Positions 47,455-59,611 of a DNA stretch of 64,000 nucleotides are shown here, piece by piece. Location of the stretch: contig CM061238.1 of the NCBI GenBank assembly GCA_030848705.1, forward strand, positions 49,453,133 to 49,517,132, in the 5' to 3' direction. Made by a program: the position numbers and the translations under genes. Below the pieces are notes generated by a model that was not told the DNA's origin, did not search any database, and saw only the letters and a program-made list of their open reading frames with translations. Position 1 is the first letter of the stretch. Every line of letters begins with the position of its first letter. Source of the DNA: Heracleum sosnowskyi. Taxonomy: Eukaryota; Streptophyta; Magnoliopsida; Apiales; Apiaceae.

Positions 47455-48042
47455 GTAGCTTTACTGGTTCGCTTTCCTTTCCCATGGATGATCCAAATGT
47501 TGCATTCCTCGAATTAATCTTGTCACGTGTTACTTCCATGTCTATATTTAATCCTGTAAATGTTGCCTTGTTCTTCTTGAAACGATTAGAAATATTTCCT
47601 AAAGAGCGAATAAAACTCTACACGATTTTCGTAGTGAATAGTAACTATTCACTATTCACTTCAACAATCGAATCCTTAAATCGACTTTAGTAAGATAATA
47701 AAATTCCAAAATATTAAATCCTCAAATCCTCAATTTTAATATCTCATTTCTTGAATATAATAATATATAATTCGCTGCCCGGTCAAATATTATACCAAAA
47801 TAAAATTTGGAATTTCTGAATTCCGATCGTCTTTGCATTCACTTATTTACTCCGTAGATCACTAATATGACTTCGGAATATCCACACTACGTCTCATACA
47901 TAGGTGGCATGAAAAATTTTGTTAATCCTCAAAATCACTATTCATCCACCAAATTCACTATTCACTGATGCACTTAATCATAATAAGAAAAGTTTTAAAT
48001 TTTTCCAAAAATTCGGGTTATTATAACAACATATTCCTAACA

Positions 48043-51002
48043 GGATCAGCTCCCTCCTATCTATCACTGGAGCGGATGTTACTCCGAATTCCCCAAGCAT
48101 ATGCTTGTTGATAGGTTTTCATATTAATACCCTCACTTCCGGATTAATCATGGAAGTGAGTTACAATGTGGGTTGACCGCTGTCAACTGACTTTTGAATA
48201 TTAAATATCATACTTTGAAATCACGACCTGGGAGTTGGGTAAAATATACTAGTTCTGATAATTCAGAAATCCAAAACATACTTACTTTTGATGAAAGAGG
48301 CAAGTGAACTCGTAGATTTACTTCCTGAGATGGATTCCCAATTTTTAATAAGTCAAAGGACAATTATAAGCGTTTGAAGTAATTTAATAAATCTAAATAA
48401 AATAGTTGGGAACCCCTACCATAATCAAATAAACTTTCTGTAAGTCAGAAAACATTTTAAATAACTATTGGAACCTTACGTAATATTTAAATAAGGTTCT
48501 ATGATTTTTAAATCATATTTGGAATATTTAATAAACATTCAAATAATAAATATTGAATTACTATTGAATAAATCTGTACTTAAATGAATATTCAAAATAA
48601 TATTCACTTACTCAAATAAATGCCCAAATAATATTTAATCAATAATTGAAATATAACTGTCCCTGGAAACCTCTAGCTTTTTGTGACAGTGATTCAAAAC
48701 AAAATAATACGTTGACTCTCGGTCTAAGTTTTAAAACACGATTCACTTGCTCTACTCTAAGAGCCTTCACAAAACCTGGCTTATAACTATCATAACGTAT
48801 AGCTTATAAACCAATCACAATTTACGAGGTTCAAGTACAACAACAATATTACATTTGCAAAATATAACCGAAAGCATTTGAAAGCTTATACGATAAGTAA
48901 AACAGTTCGTGCATTTGTAGCAGTCATATCGCAACAACAACACTTTAAAAATATAGCTGAATACTAGAGCTTCGGGTTTTGAGAAACTTGCACGATACTT
49001 GGAACAAAGAGTACATATAAATATTTGAACAACCAAGTATTATACGTTTAAAAATATACCAACTCTGAACAATAGAGTAATGGTTAGTAAACTTGCCTGG
49101 AAATCCCGAAGTAGCAGTAAGTCTCAGGTTGGTCCATAAATCTAGAATCAACACAAGGTTCAAGATTAATAACTTAAACGCTTTCACCATACCAAGTATA
49201 TACTAACTCAAGTACAAAGTCCATTTTCAAGTTAACTCCTTAAGATCCTCTACTCGAGCATGCTCGCTCACACATTTTTATAAAATTGAGATTTAATCCT
49301 TTTAACACGAAATCTTCTCGAGGGTCTTCCTAAACGTACCTAGCATGTTATCACAAAGTTTCACATTTTATTATGACCTCTAAGTGGTTCGATCATAGCC
49401 TCAAATTTGACTAAGTGGCGCGGTTTGGTTTTACGAATGCCTTACACTAAAATGCATGTTTCTTCTAAACCGTAAATCGTAATGACATGATTCTTGCGCT
49501 CACGTAAACTACAAACAAAGATATACACACTCATCTTCATAACTGAACCAAAATAGGCAGTTAGGTTTTCGGATTCTAGGCAGTTTTTAGCGTTACCGAA
49601 AATCGGGCATTACGTCGGCTTAAAACTTAACATTTCCGAGATTCAAATCTCATTCCAATTCACCACCAATCATCATACACATCAATTACAGCACTTAACA
49701 TCCATTATCAATCTTAAACCGAGCCAAACCAGTTGGTATCACATTCAAAATCCATCCACAACTCATCCAACAACTAAACAAACTACATAATCCACTTACT
49801 CATGATCTTAACAATACATTCATGCTTCCATCTTTCAATTATAAACATAAAACTCAACAAAAAACTATTCATCATCTTCTTTAACTTAATAAAAGAGATA
49901 TCTAGAGTTCATGGGTGAGAGAGATGTTACCCTAGATGCGAAGAGCTTGGAAAGGGCTTCGATTCGAGTGGTAGAACACGAGAAACAAGCAAGCAAGCAT
50001 TCCATCTTCTTCTTCTTCTTCTTCCATTCGTTTTTTTCATCAAGAAATGGAGGTGAGGGGCTGCTCCCTTTTGTGTTTGAAATGTGTGGTGGAGGTGTTG
50101 TGATATGGTAGATATTTTGTTTTTAACAAAATGCAAGTTAGCCCCTCAAGTTTGGTTAAGCTTACAAGCTTCTTTAACACACTTCTTCCACCAATTCATT
50201 TCTTTCCCTTTTTCTTTTAATACATATCTTCTTCTTTATTTCCTAAGTTATAATACGTCCAAGGTTGCTCCTTCAAGAGGATTTTCGATTCTCGTTTTCG
50301 TTTGTGATTTCTGACTACGCGATTAGTAACCGTTTATTATTCCTGAACTTCCGCTGAAATATAGGATCAATCGGAGACTATAAAAATTTACTATTCACCT
50401 TGGAGTACTATTCATCAATGTTACTATTCATCCTTATTTTTGTTCCTCTTGAAACGATTCGAAAATATTTCCTAAAAAGAGCGAATAAAACTCTACGCGA
50501 TTCTCGTAGTGAATAGTAACTATTCACTATTCGTCCTAACAATCAAATGCTTAATTAAAATGGTTCGAGCGTGAATCTTGGAATATATATGGGATTTATA
50601 TACTCTCATTTGTGTCGCCTTGTTCTGTTACCACTTTAATCTCATTGAACGCTCGCAAGGATTTCTTAAGTGTTCTATCGAAGTAGTTTACCGTAAACGT
50701 TCTTGATATCTTAATTCCTTTACTAAATCCCTATCCATGGAATTGATAATATAAAATCCTCCAATATATTTAAATAATGATTAATCCATCAGTCATAGGT
50801 GAAATTTTGGAGAAAACCGAAAATGTTATTCTTCTGATTCTGACAGCTTCTACATTCACTCATTTATATAGTAGCTCACTAATACGAATTCGAAAGTTCA
50901 TTATCCCGACTCGTACATAGGGTGGTCTGAAAATTTTCTAAACGAAAAAAATTACTATTCATCAGTGGTTTTTAAATAAGTACAAAATTTGGGGATATTA
51001 CA
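48043..51002 (-). mobile_element. G gypsy 5' LTR, outer part
   Basis: Continuation of the LTR that begins at 30387, to the natural LTR start (TGTAATATCCCC on the minus strand, ending at 51002). Nearly identical to 3447-6399 and slightly more different from 10381-13324. The latter lacks 13 bp near 11416 that are present here. Hairpin at 50508-50528. No gene. Confidence 0.85.
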
Positions 51003-53982
51003 AGTATTGTTTACGATTGATTGAGTTAATTGTGGGGCGATGTAACACCAAGGGAACGTCAACACTCGTAGGGGACATTTGCAAGTATTTTCTTCCAACA
51101 GAGATATCAGTAAGATTAGTAAGTGCGTCGGAGTTAAATTTGAAACGTTTATGGAATATGAGAATATATCATACTCTGAAGACTAAAGTACCGTCTCATG
51201 TTTGACTATCGAGGCAGACGCGTGGATTCAAAAATGGTAGGATCAGATTCGTGGTATTCGCAAGAGCGTTAAATCAAAGAAGGACGGAAATAGAGAATCG
51301 TGCTATAAGAGAGAATAAGGAGGGAATCGTATTATCTCTGCCTTACGAAATAGCTAAGGACCGGAGGCAAGTGTTTATACCCTTGCTTATTATTTGAGTG
51401 ATATTCTCTTGAATTATTATTATGCAATTGGCATACTCTTCACTAAATTTTAAATGATGACTCTTTTGCATTGAAGTGCAAGTATTTTATTTAATCTCGT
51501 AAATTGACGAGTATTCTTTCATAGCTTTTGAGGTCAGATTTATATTTCCATATTAATTGGGAAATGTATATTTATTATGTTGAAACGATTTAAAAGATAG
51601 TTGTGGGACTTATATAAATACTTTCTTTCGAAAATCTTGAATTATTAATATGAAAGTTGAATACTTTTCACTTAATTTCCAAATGTTGATTCCTTTGCAT
51701 TGAATTGCAAGTATTTTATTTAATCTCATAAAATGACGAGTATTCTTTCATACCTTTTGAGTTTAGATTCATATTTCCATGTTGATTGGAAAAATATAAT
51801 TATTGTATTGAAACGATTTAAAAGATAGTTATGGGCCTTATGCTAAGGCTTTCTTTCAAAAACCTTGATTTAAAAATATTAGGTTAGAATGTTGCCAACC
51901 CTAGATGAGTGGGAACTTGTGAACCCGATGAGGGTAAAAATGTTATTTTAAATTCTGAAGTTCTGGTACTTGTTCTACAAGTATTCTATTTTTCCATCTT
52001 GCACCTATACAAGTATTATTATCATTTCTTGTTGATGCGATTATCTGATCCAGTCCCTGATTCGAACTCATATATGTTGTGTATGATTTAGTTTAATTCC
52101 TTCAAATACAAGGCTTATCTATTATAAGTATATATTTCGAAGGACTTAAACTATTTCTTTCAGAATTCAATAAACCCTTATTTATTTATTCATAAACTTC
52201 ACCTTGAATTTTCCTTAAACTTGAACTTGACTTTCTTGTTACTTATCAAATTGGTGAATCTTAACTATTTTTCCATAATGAGACAAATTGTACTGTCGAG
52301 GCCATCTAGAGACTGTTCCTTAAACCCTACTTTATATTGAGCAGTTGCAAATTTCTTTTGCTATCGTAATGCTTGTTTCATTTCATACGTAACTTGTTGA
52401 GCATGTTATTGTTTATTCTCCATTATCACCCCAATTGTTGCATCGATCTCGTCGATGTTTATTGTAGTGTAACTTTTCATGTACACCTCTCACTATTGTG
52501 TCGATCTCATCGATACTAGATTGTATTGTTATTCCTTATTGATTCTTCATAGTTGAGTTGTTTCCTGGAACATGAGTTTTCCAGCGATTGTTGTATTAAG
52601 GTTGTCGATTCTTCCGACACCTGATTGTCGTAACAAGGTTGTCGATTGTACTGACACCTTACGTATAGGATATAGAATTGGAATGTTTTTAAATGGACCA
52701 ATAATGGTCGGACCAGATTCTTGGTCGGAATGAATTATGGCCAAGGATCCTAGTTGTAGGACTTTACTATGTGCATTGTCCGGGGTTAGTGCGTGACTGA
52801 TCAGCAGCCTAACCTTGTGTTTTTAAAAATAAAGTAGAAGTCCAATTCTAATTCAAATATTGAATTCGAATTTTCTAGTAGCCACTTCCTTATGGCATTT
52901 GATTATTGTCGGAATTATCAGAACATATTATATTCTTATCAGAAATTATATCTGTTACCAGTATTGTTGGTTCATTGATTAATAAGAAGGGGTTTCAAGC
53001 CTGCTGAAACCACTTACTCGTAGTATAATGGATTTCAATTAGTCAAAATCCACTTCCTCGATTCCATTGGCAGTTGCGAGATATCTACCTTGATGAGTTT
53101 TATTCATACCGCATATCCAGTCGGTACCATATTGAAGTCGTGAAGTACGTTCTTTATTCCATGGCCGAGCACGTTGGCTCATTCGTACTCTTTTATTATT
53201 CTACTCTTCCAGAGTTGTTGGTTTCAGAAGATGTTGTGAATGGAACTGTTGTGTTTAAAAATAGTATTTTTGTATAAACTATGGTCTTGAAGACGTATGA
53301 GTTTATATTTATTTCATATTTTCTACATACTATTGTAGATATTTTGGTTCGGGTAACCGTGGCGACCAATATAAATTCCTTCGTGTTTTAAACTATTCAG
53401 TTGCTAGAAGCTTAATGAGAAATTATGGTGAATTACCAAACTTGATTTAAAAGTTTTAGAGATTACAAATGTTTAAACCAAAAGCTTATTTTGGAAACTT
53501 TTCCTATTATACTTGATAATACACCTGCTGAGCAATTCTTTCGCTCATACTTGCTTTCTTTATATTTTTAGCCTTTCAGTAAGAAGGCATATTGGCGGGA
53601 GTTATCCGCATAGCTGGGCAGAGAAGGAAGAAGATGTTACTGTAAAGACGTTATGATGCAGAGTATTTAGAACTAGTGTAAGGTTATTGTATAAAGCGAT
53701 TTTTATTAAATACTATGTTGTATAAGATTAGATTTGCCTAGTATACTTCTTGTCGAAGTTATACTAGTGTTATAGGATTTATGTAAAGAGAATGGTTGTA
53801 AAGAAGAAAATTTTGTGTAATGGAATTTTGGATTCTTGTTTCTAGCACTATAACCTTTAAAGATTCTTGGTAGAGTTGGGGTCGTAGATGTTTATTGTAT
53901 TGGTTTAATATCGAACATATTATTTTATTTGAGAATGCAGAGTGACGACAAAATCCGTTGACCCCGGATTTGGGGCGTTACA
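51003..53982 (+). mobile_element. H' gypsy LTR, 3' part (unit 2)
   Basis: Second copy of 6400-9379, same length (2,980 bp) and ~99% similar by eye. Ends GGGGCGTTACA at 53982, followed by AGATC of the third-ORF fragment. No gene seen. Confidence 0.75.
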
Positions 53983-55125
53983 AGATCCCTTCAGTTTCTT
54001 TTGTCGTTTGAACACAAACTCATCTGCCTTCCTTTTCTTGTCCATGGGATGAGTAAACCCAAGTTTGGAAGCAGTATCACCAACCTTCTCCCATGATATT
54101 TCTAGAATTATTGAAGTTGGAGAGGATTTGGATGGAGAGTCTGAGATAGAGACAATTTTGCTTGGTGCTGCATCAGGACTACCAATGTTAGGATTTGTTT
54201 GAGCATCAGGATTTGATGGCTCATCAGGAATTGAAGTAGCCTGAACATCAGTATCCTGCTTCTGTAAAGGAATATGATACCTGCTTTTAATCAACATTCA
54301 TTTCTTCTGTGGCTTAGTAGATGGTGCCACAGCTTCACTTGTAGTATCAACAACTTCCTTGTTCATCTTAAACTTAGAGGACAGTACCATATCATCCTCA
54401 GAGTCAGAATCTTCACCCAGAATCAATTTTCTCTTCACAGCAACCTCCTCAACTTTATCAGCTTTCTTTACCAGGACCCCTTGTACACCCCCTTTTTTCT
54501 TCTGTTTAGTGAGTGGTGTAGAGGAGAAATCCTTTGATCCTAATTGTCTTCGAGACACATCAGATCTAGCTGATTTCTTTGATTTTACAACTACAGTCTT
54601 TTGAGAGACAGTAGAGGTGGTTGTAGAGTGTTTGTACTGTTTGGCTGGGATGCTTGTGTCAGGAACAAGGTCTGATTGGTCTTGCCCCATAGCATCAGAA
54701 ACTGATCCATATTGAGTAGGCATTTTCTCTTTCAAGAAAAGCCTGACCTCATCAGGAATAAAGGCAGTGCCTTGAAAACCATTTGCCTTATCACTGTTGA
54801 CTAAGGACTTCACATTGTTTTCTGTAATTCAACAAATGGGTAGAACTACATCCTCTTCAACAGTAGCATTAGGACAAAAGTGATTAAAAATTAGCTGGAA
54901 AAATCTAAGAAAACAGACAGAGCCTAAATTATCTGATTTCCTATCACTTAAAGCTTTTAAAACAAAAGTACCATAAACAAACACTGTAGAATGGATTAGA
55001 GAATACCCAATTTTGAGAGATCCTGATGGTAGAGTATCAAAGTTTGATGTCTTGTTCTGGAAACAACGATTATGGTGTCGAAGAAAAAATTCCACTCCTT
55101 CTTTAGCTTTGTCCTGAAGAGATTT
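53983..55125 (-). pseudogene. Sirevirus third-ORF fragment (S1 family, unit 2)
   Basis: About 380 codons of the third ORF, equivalent to the part of the S1 gene around 19585-20730, in one frame with stops TGA 54829-54831 and TGA 54298-54300. It begins inside the N-terminal domain and ends at KRQKKLKGS. S1-type TCAGGA motif copies are present (54170-54265). Both edges are LTR insertions: H' on the left, H on the right with the candidate target sequence GATTT at 55121-55125. It represents an older Sirevirus insertion that served as target for later gypsy insertions. The first 494 bases are duplicated at 9380-9873. Confidence 0.82.
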
Positions 55126-55700
55126 TGTAATATCCGTGAACTTTATTAATTATATAAATTATATTTTATGTGTAGAATAATTATTATGGAGTATTTGGAG
55201 TCTTAATGGTTAAGGTTATTGAGTAATAACATGTTAAGTGTTGTGTCGAAAGCCCCTTCGAGTATCTTTTCATTTAGAAATATCTTCAGTTGTGAGCCCC
55301 GTTTTGAAAATTCAAGGGCCCCGTTAAAATTTTGTACATCATTATTATTCCTTCGTCTTTCGTATCCGAATCATTATTGGAAGATTTCTTCGTAGTATTA
55401 TATTCCTTTTTACCCGATACTATCAATGGTATTTGTTTTATTCAAAAAGAGAAAATTATTCCGAACCCTAATTGATTAGGGCGATTGATATATCGTTCAT
55501 ATCAATAATACATCTGTTATAGCCCCAGTATTCTTGAGCATTCGTTATATAAATGATATGTATTGATATGGATAGTTATCAGTCCTTGTGGATAACTATC
55601 ACCTCGTAAAACGTGAATGTTACTTTGTTAAAGGTTTAAAGCAATCCAGTGGATCGATATCGATTCAAAAATGTCGTTTGGGGTATTATTTTCCACTAAG

Positions 55701-55709
55701 TATAAAAAG
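55701..55709 (+). promoter_or_regulatory. TATA box, first unit of H LTR
   Basis: TATAAAAAG in the context CCACTAAG.TATAAAAAG, the same as at 56300 and 62867. Confidence 0.6.
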
Positions 55710-56299
55710 ACGAATTATAAGATCCGTGAACTTTATTAATTATATAATTTGCATTATATGTGTAGAATAATTATTATGAAGTATTTTGAGTTTTAATGAT
55801 AAAGGATGTTAAGTGATTATGTGTAAATTGGTGTGTCGGAAGCCCCGTTCAAATATCTTATCATTTGAAAATATCTTCAATTTTGAGCCCCATTTTGAAA
55901 ATTCAAGGGCCCCGTTGAAATTTTGTACATCATTATTATTCCTTCGTCATTCGTGTCTGAATCATTATCGGAGGATTTCTTCGTATTATTATATCCCTTC
56001 TTATCCGATACTATCAATAGTATTTGTTTTATTCAAAGAAAGAAAAATTATTCCAAACCCTAACCCTAATTTTTCTAGGGTAATTGATATATCGTCCGTA
56101 TCAATAATACATTTGTTATAGCCCCGGTATTCTTGAGCATTAGTTATATAAATGATATTTATTGATTTGGATAACTATCAGTCTTTGTGGATAGTCATCA
56201 CCTCGTAAAACGTGTATTTTACCTTATTAGGGTTTTAAAGCGAACCAATGGATCAATATCGATCCAAAAATGTCGTTTGGGGTATTATTTTCCACTAAG

Positions 56300-56308
56300 T
56301 ATAAAAAG
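56300..56308 (+). promoter_or_regulatory. TATA box, second unit of H LTR
   Basis: TATAAAAAG, about 2.6 kb before the primer site. The surrounding sequence is most like the 3' LTR copy at 62867, so this is probably the ancestral promoter. Confidence 0.6.
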
Positions 56309-57119
56309 GAGAATCGTACATTATACTTCATATAATTCGTATTAAAAATATACAAAAATATAAAATTCCCGAACCGTGTTCTTCGTGTTCTTGAAAATCA
56401 AAATCAATTTTGATTGTGTTATTGAAATCCAAATCACAAGTTCAAGTACTCAAATCAAAGATCTTGAGCTCTAGTTTCAGAATCTTCCAACCATATCATC
56501 ATCTGGTAATTTTTCGATTTTATATGAATTTTTCAAATTTCGAATTAAAATTAGGGTTTATGTTCGAACTGGGGATTTTCATTCTGTTGATTCTCCGTTC
56601 AATTGATTGCTTCCAACATGTTCCTAGGGTTCTAATTAGTAGGAATCAATGCTTTAATTTCATGTTTATGTTCAATTTTTAAGAATTCGATTTTCGGGTT
56701 TTGACCCGAATTTTCTTTTTAATCTTTCGTTCTTGTTGTTGATCTGACATGATTTTGGATAGAGGGGTTTGATTGTATGTGTTCTTAGCTTCATTTTGGT
56801 ATAAAGAACGTAGAGTTTCATGTACAAAATTTGTAGATCGGAAAATTTGTTTAAGGTCGCCGGAAAATAGTCGGGTTTGAAGTTCCAGTGATGTTTTTGG
56901 TTTGTTTTTGATCGGAATATGTTGATATGGTTATAAGGAATATTTTGATATAAAAAGCCCCAATTTTTATCAAGTTTTCAGGTCGTCGGAATCTGGAATT
57001 GTCGCCGGATTCTGGAATTTTTCCGGGTTGTTCTTCCCGACCCGTTTGTGTTCTTACCGACCCGTTTACCCGTTTTCCTGACCCGGTTTCAATCTTCGAA
57101 ACCCTAAATTATTTTCAGA

Positions 57120-57560
57120 AAACTGTTTTTGAATTTTATTTTTAAATTTAATTCGAAATAGTTTAAATATTTATAAAAATCATATTTTTATTTTAAAAAT
57201 ATATTTTTAAATTCAGAAAATTCTGAAAAATTATATTTATTTATTTAAATTCGAAAACTGATTAAATTTAATTATTTTAATTATTTTTAATTAATCATTA
57301 ATTTATTTAATTAATTGATTTATTCTTTTAATTAGTTAATTCTTAATAATTAATTATTAATTAGATTTAATTAATTTAAATTAGGTTTAATTATTTTCTA
57401 GCTTGATTTAATTATTTAAAAATAGTTTGAGCATTTGGAAATTGTCAATTAATTTTATATTAATTGATTTAATTGTTTTTAAATACTTATATTGGGATTA
57501 AAAATCCGATTTTTAATTTAAAAATTATTTGTGACTTATTTAAATCCAAATAGGCCTCCA
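57120..57560. repeat. AT-rich block of H LTR
   Basis: Dense TTAATTAA-type words with many short self-complementary runs. Repeated in the 3' LTR at about 63500-63870. No gene. Confidence 0.7.
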
Positions 57561-58925
57561 ATATTGTTCTAAAAATATTTAGAAGTGCTATATGGTTTAT
57601 ATGAGTCGAATAATGTGTTTTAATAGTCCGTAAATACCCGTACGAGGGCTAATGTCTGAGTTTTAATTACCGTAAAATAGATCGGGCATCCGATAGGAAC
57701 CCGCTTACTTGTTTAAATGTAAAAATGCTTATGAGTATATATCGAGGATAGAATGAGGATAGTTAGACTTACTGTAATGAGTTGCTTATTATAGAATCGA
57801 GTTCCCGGTGCAAGGGAAAAGAGAAGGTAGAGTGAGCTCGGTAGAATTCCGTGAGCTACTAGACCAGGCAAGTATCTGTGCCTTTACTTGTTGATTCAAT
57901 TGTTATTATTCTTCAGAATTACATGTATGTTACCATCAGAACGATTCAGATTATTCAATCTTCACCCGTATTGAGCATTTGATGCTATTTCCTTGAATAT
58001 TCCTAACTTTTGATTTAATCCATAATTGTGTTGGATATCAGAAACCTTCACCCTCAATTCAGTTTATATTGATGATAACCATTGTTGACTTTCTTAAATG
58101 AGTACGTTGTACCATTGAAACCATTCCAAATCTATTTCTCGGACTTCATTTGATATTGAATAGTTGAAGCTCTTTTGCAACTATTACACCCCGACATTGT
58201 GTACTTATCTTGTTATGCATGTTATTACTCATAGTTTGTGATAGAATTGGCATGTTTTAAAAATGAGACCAGTAATGGTCGGGCCATATTTATGGTCGTA
58301 ATAACTTAAGGCCCAGATGGCCATGGATCCTAGTGGAGGACTATGCTATAAGCTAGTCCGGGGTTGATGCGTGACTGATCAGCAGCTCAACCTTTGTATT
58401 TGAAAAATGTAGAAGTCCAATTCTAATTCCTCTTTCTTCAATAAAGATTGTTAAAAGCATATGTTTGACTCGTATATTGTTGATTCAGATAACTGAAATC
58501 TTTCCTTTCTTTATGGAACTGTGATTGATATATATTATGCTTGCTGAGCACTTGTGGCTCATACTTGTTTTGTTTCTAACCCTATTCCAGTGAAGCGAGA
58601 GAATGAGCAGACACAGCGCTAGTGACAGTTCTCCAGATGCTAGGAGACCACCCCGAGTGATTGTCATTGGACGGGTAGTTGTCTTACTTTGGAAGTTAGA
58701 CTAGATGTCTAGCTTTGTATATTAAGTTGTGTAATAACTCTGAAAACTAGTTTGTAATAATTATGACTTAGAAGCTTGTTTCATGCCATAATCTGGATAC
58801 GGTCTTGGATAAGGGGTATTTTATGTTATTATATTATTATGCATGTGTTATATTCAGGTATATTGTGTTTCGTTGGTCGAGTGACTCCCCAGATCTGTGC
58901 CCCGGGTCTGGAGGGCGTCACAGGT

Positions 58926-58936
58926 TGGTATCAGAG
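58926..58936 (+). other. primer-binding site of H
   Basis: TGGTATCAGAG, three bases after the LTR end; Met-tRNA type with the last base of the usual 12-mer changed. Confidence 0.85.
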
Positions 58937-59137
58937 TAACAGGTTATGGCATTTGAAACAAGTTAGGATTTAGGGTCCAGGATAACATAGAGGGTTAGGA
59001 ATTCACCTAATGGTCATAGAAGGTCGATTAGAGATATTATGTGTAGTAATCGAGTATGGTTATAATTGCAGCCACCTAGCTCTAGTTCAGATTCAGATCC
59101 GTCAGAGCACCCGATAGAGGAGAGACCTGTACCAGAT

Positions 59138-59611
59138 ATGAGAGCAGGACCGTCGCGACCGACACTACCTCAGTCTGGACCTATAGTGGTCAGGAGGGAT
59201 CCTATACCTTGTCCCGTTCCACTTCGACGCATACCCGCAGCACCGCGGTCTCAGGCTTCAGTTTCCAGACCTTTGTTCCAGATCTCTGAGCCACCAGTTC
59301 CACATCACCGTTATCAGAGGATGAGAGAGGAGCGGGATTACTTTCGTAGACAGGTATTAGAGATGCGTGGGATGCGTTCAGTGAAGGCAGGTGTAGCCAG
59401 AGATAGAGATAGATTCAGGGATCAGGTAGGAGAGACACGGATGAGACTCAGGGTTGTGAGGACATTGATAGAGACGAGGTTGCATGGACTAGCTACTAGC
59501 AGAGAGGGAGAGACTACAATAGGGATGAGAGAGATTTTGGACTTTGTGATGAGGGAGATTGGGGAGATTGCCGGACCAGCACTATGGGAGACCAGAGATG
59601 ATGATCCATGA
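59138..59611 (+). CDS. pre-gag ORF of H, unknown function
   Basis: 157 codons from the first in-frame ATG at 59138. The open frame extends back to 59066 without an ATG, right after TAATTGCAG, which resembles a splice acceptor. The product has a Pro/Arg-rich N-terminal half (PVPLRRIPAAPRSQ) and an Arg/Glu-rich, probably helical C-terminal half (MREERDYFRRQVLEMRGMRS). No known domain is recognised. It lies between the primer site and gag, where extra ORFs are known in some other gypsy lineages but are not standard for Tekay. It is one of very few uninterrupted frames in this element. It could be non-coding leader by chance; strongly biased Arg/Glu content speaks mildly for coding. Confidence 0.45.
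   Translation: MRAGPSRPTLPQSGPIVVRRDPIPCPVPLRRIPAAPRSQASVSRPLFQISEPPVPHHRYQRMREERDYFRRQVLEMRGMRSVKAGVARDRDRFRDQVGETRMRLRVVRTLIETRLHGLATSREGETTIGMREILDFVMREIGEIAGPALWETRDDDP

Larger units (their letters stand above)
43697..48025 (-). mobile_element. E2 solo LTR of a Tekay-like gypsy element (4,329 bp)
   Basis: Flanked by ACAAC on both sides (43692-43696, 48026-48030). The plus strand starts TGTAACAGCCCCAAATCC and ends GGGTTATTATA. There is no internal coding region, no second LTR and no PBS, so it is a solo LTR. Read on the minus strand its ends are TA...CA rather than TG...CA. It contains (CA)10 at 43819-43838, a 19-bp direct repeat (44977-44995 and 45057-45075), the hairpin AGTGAATAG-TAA-CTATTCACT at 47633-47653 and a TATA box at 47446-47454. 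E1 at 1-1732 is the same family. The short reading frames within are not supported. Confidence 0.85.
31521..48042 (-). mobile_element. Sirevirus S2 with nested solo LTR
   Basis: Minus-strand Ty1/copia element: 5' LTR 42694-48042 (interrupted by E2), PBS 42680-42691, gag, pol, third ORF, PPT 31577-31588, and a 3' LTR reduced to 56 bp. Without E2 and with two 1,015-bp LTRs it would be about 13.1 kb. The right flank GGATC is G LTR sequence. The expected left GGATC is absent because the 3' LTR side has been rearranged. Degradation: five stops in gag, one in pol, three stops and two frameshifts in the third ORF. Confidence 0.9.
42694..48042 (-). mobile_element. S2 5' LTR, split by E2
   Basis: LTR bases at 42694-43696 and 48031-48042 total 1,015 bp. 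The nested LTR E2 and its second ACAAC copy separate them. It has the same features as 2431-3446: motif array at about 43292-43635, TATA box near 43002-43008, G-run hairpin 42716-42753. The insertion lies only 12 bp from the U3 start, so it removes nothing but separates U3 from the flank. Confidence 0.9.
55126..56310 (+). repeat. tandem duplication of the H LTR promoter region
   Basis: Two units of ~590-600 bp: GATCCGTGAAC at 55721 repeats ATATCCGTGAAC at 55132, and each unit ends with CACTAAGTATAAAAAG. The second unit differs from the first by scattered substitutions and small indels, so the duplication is not very recent. Confidence 0.85.
55126..58922 (+). mobile_element. H 5' LTR (3.8 kb)
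   Basis: Starts TGTAATATCCGTGAAC after GATTT (candidate target duplication) and ends GGGCGTCACA beside the primer site. The first ~590 bp are tandemly duplicated. AT-rich at 57120-57560. The block near 58365-58385 with GCGTGACTGATCAGCAG matches H' at about 8186-8206. Frames such as 56410-56682 recur in the 3' LTR only as LTR sequence. Confidence 0.85.

Noticed and set aside
56057..56072. CCCTAACCCTAA, telomere-like
   Set aside because: Only two repeat units, within LTR sequence, and also at about 62624; too short to be an interstitial telomere.
55813..56121. Reading frame repeated at 62395-62688, and 56410-56682 repeated at 62976-63248
   Set aside because: Both are in the LTRs of H, have no recognisable domain, and are repeated only because LTRs are repeated.
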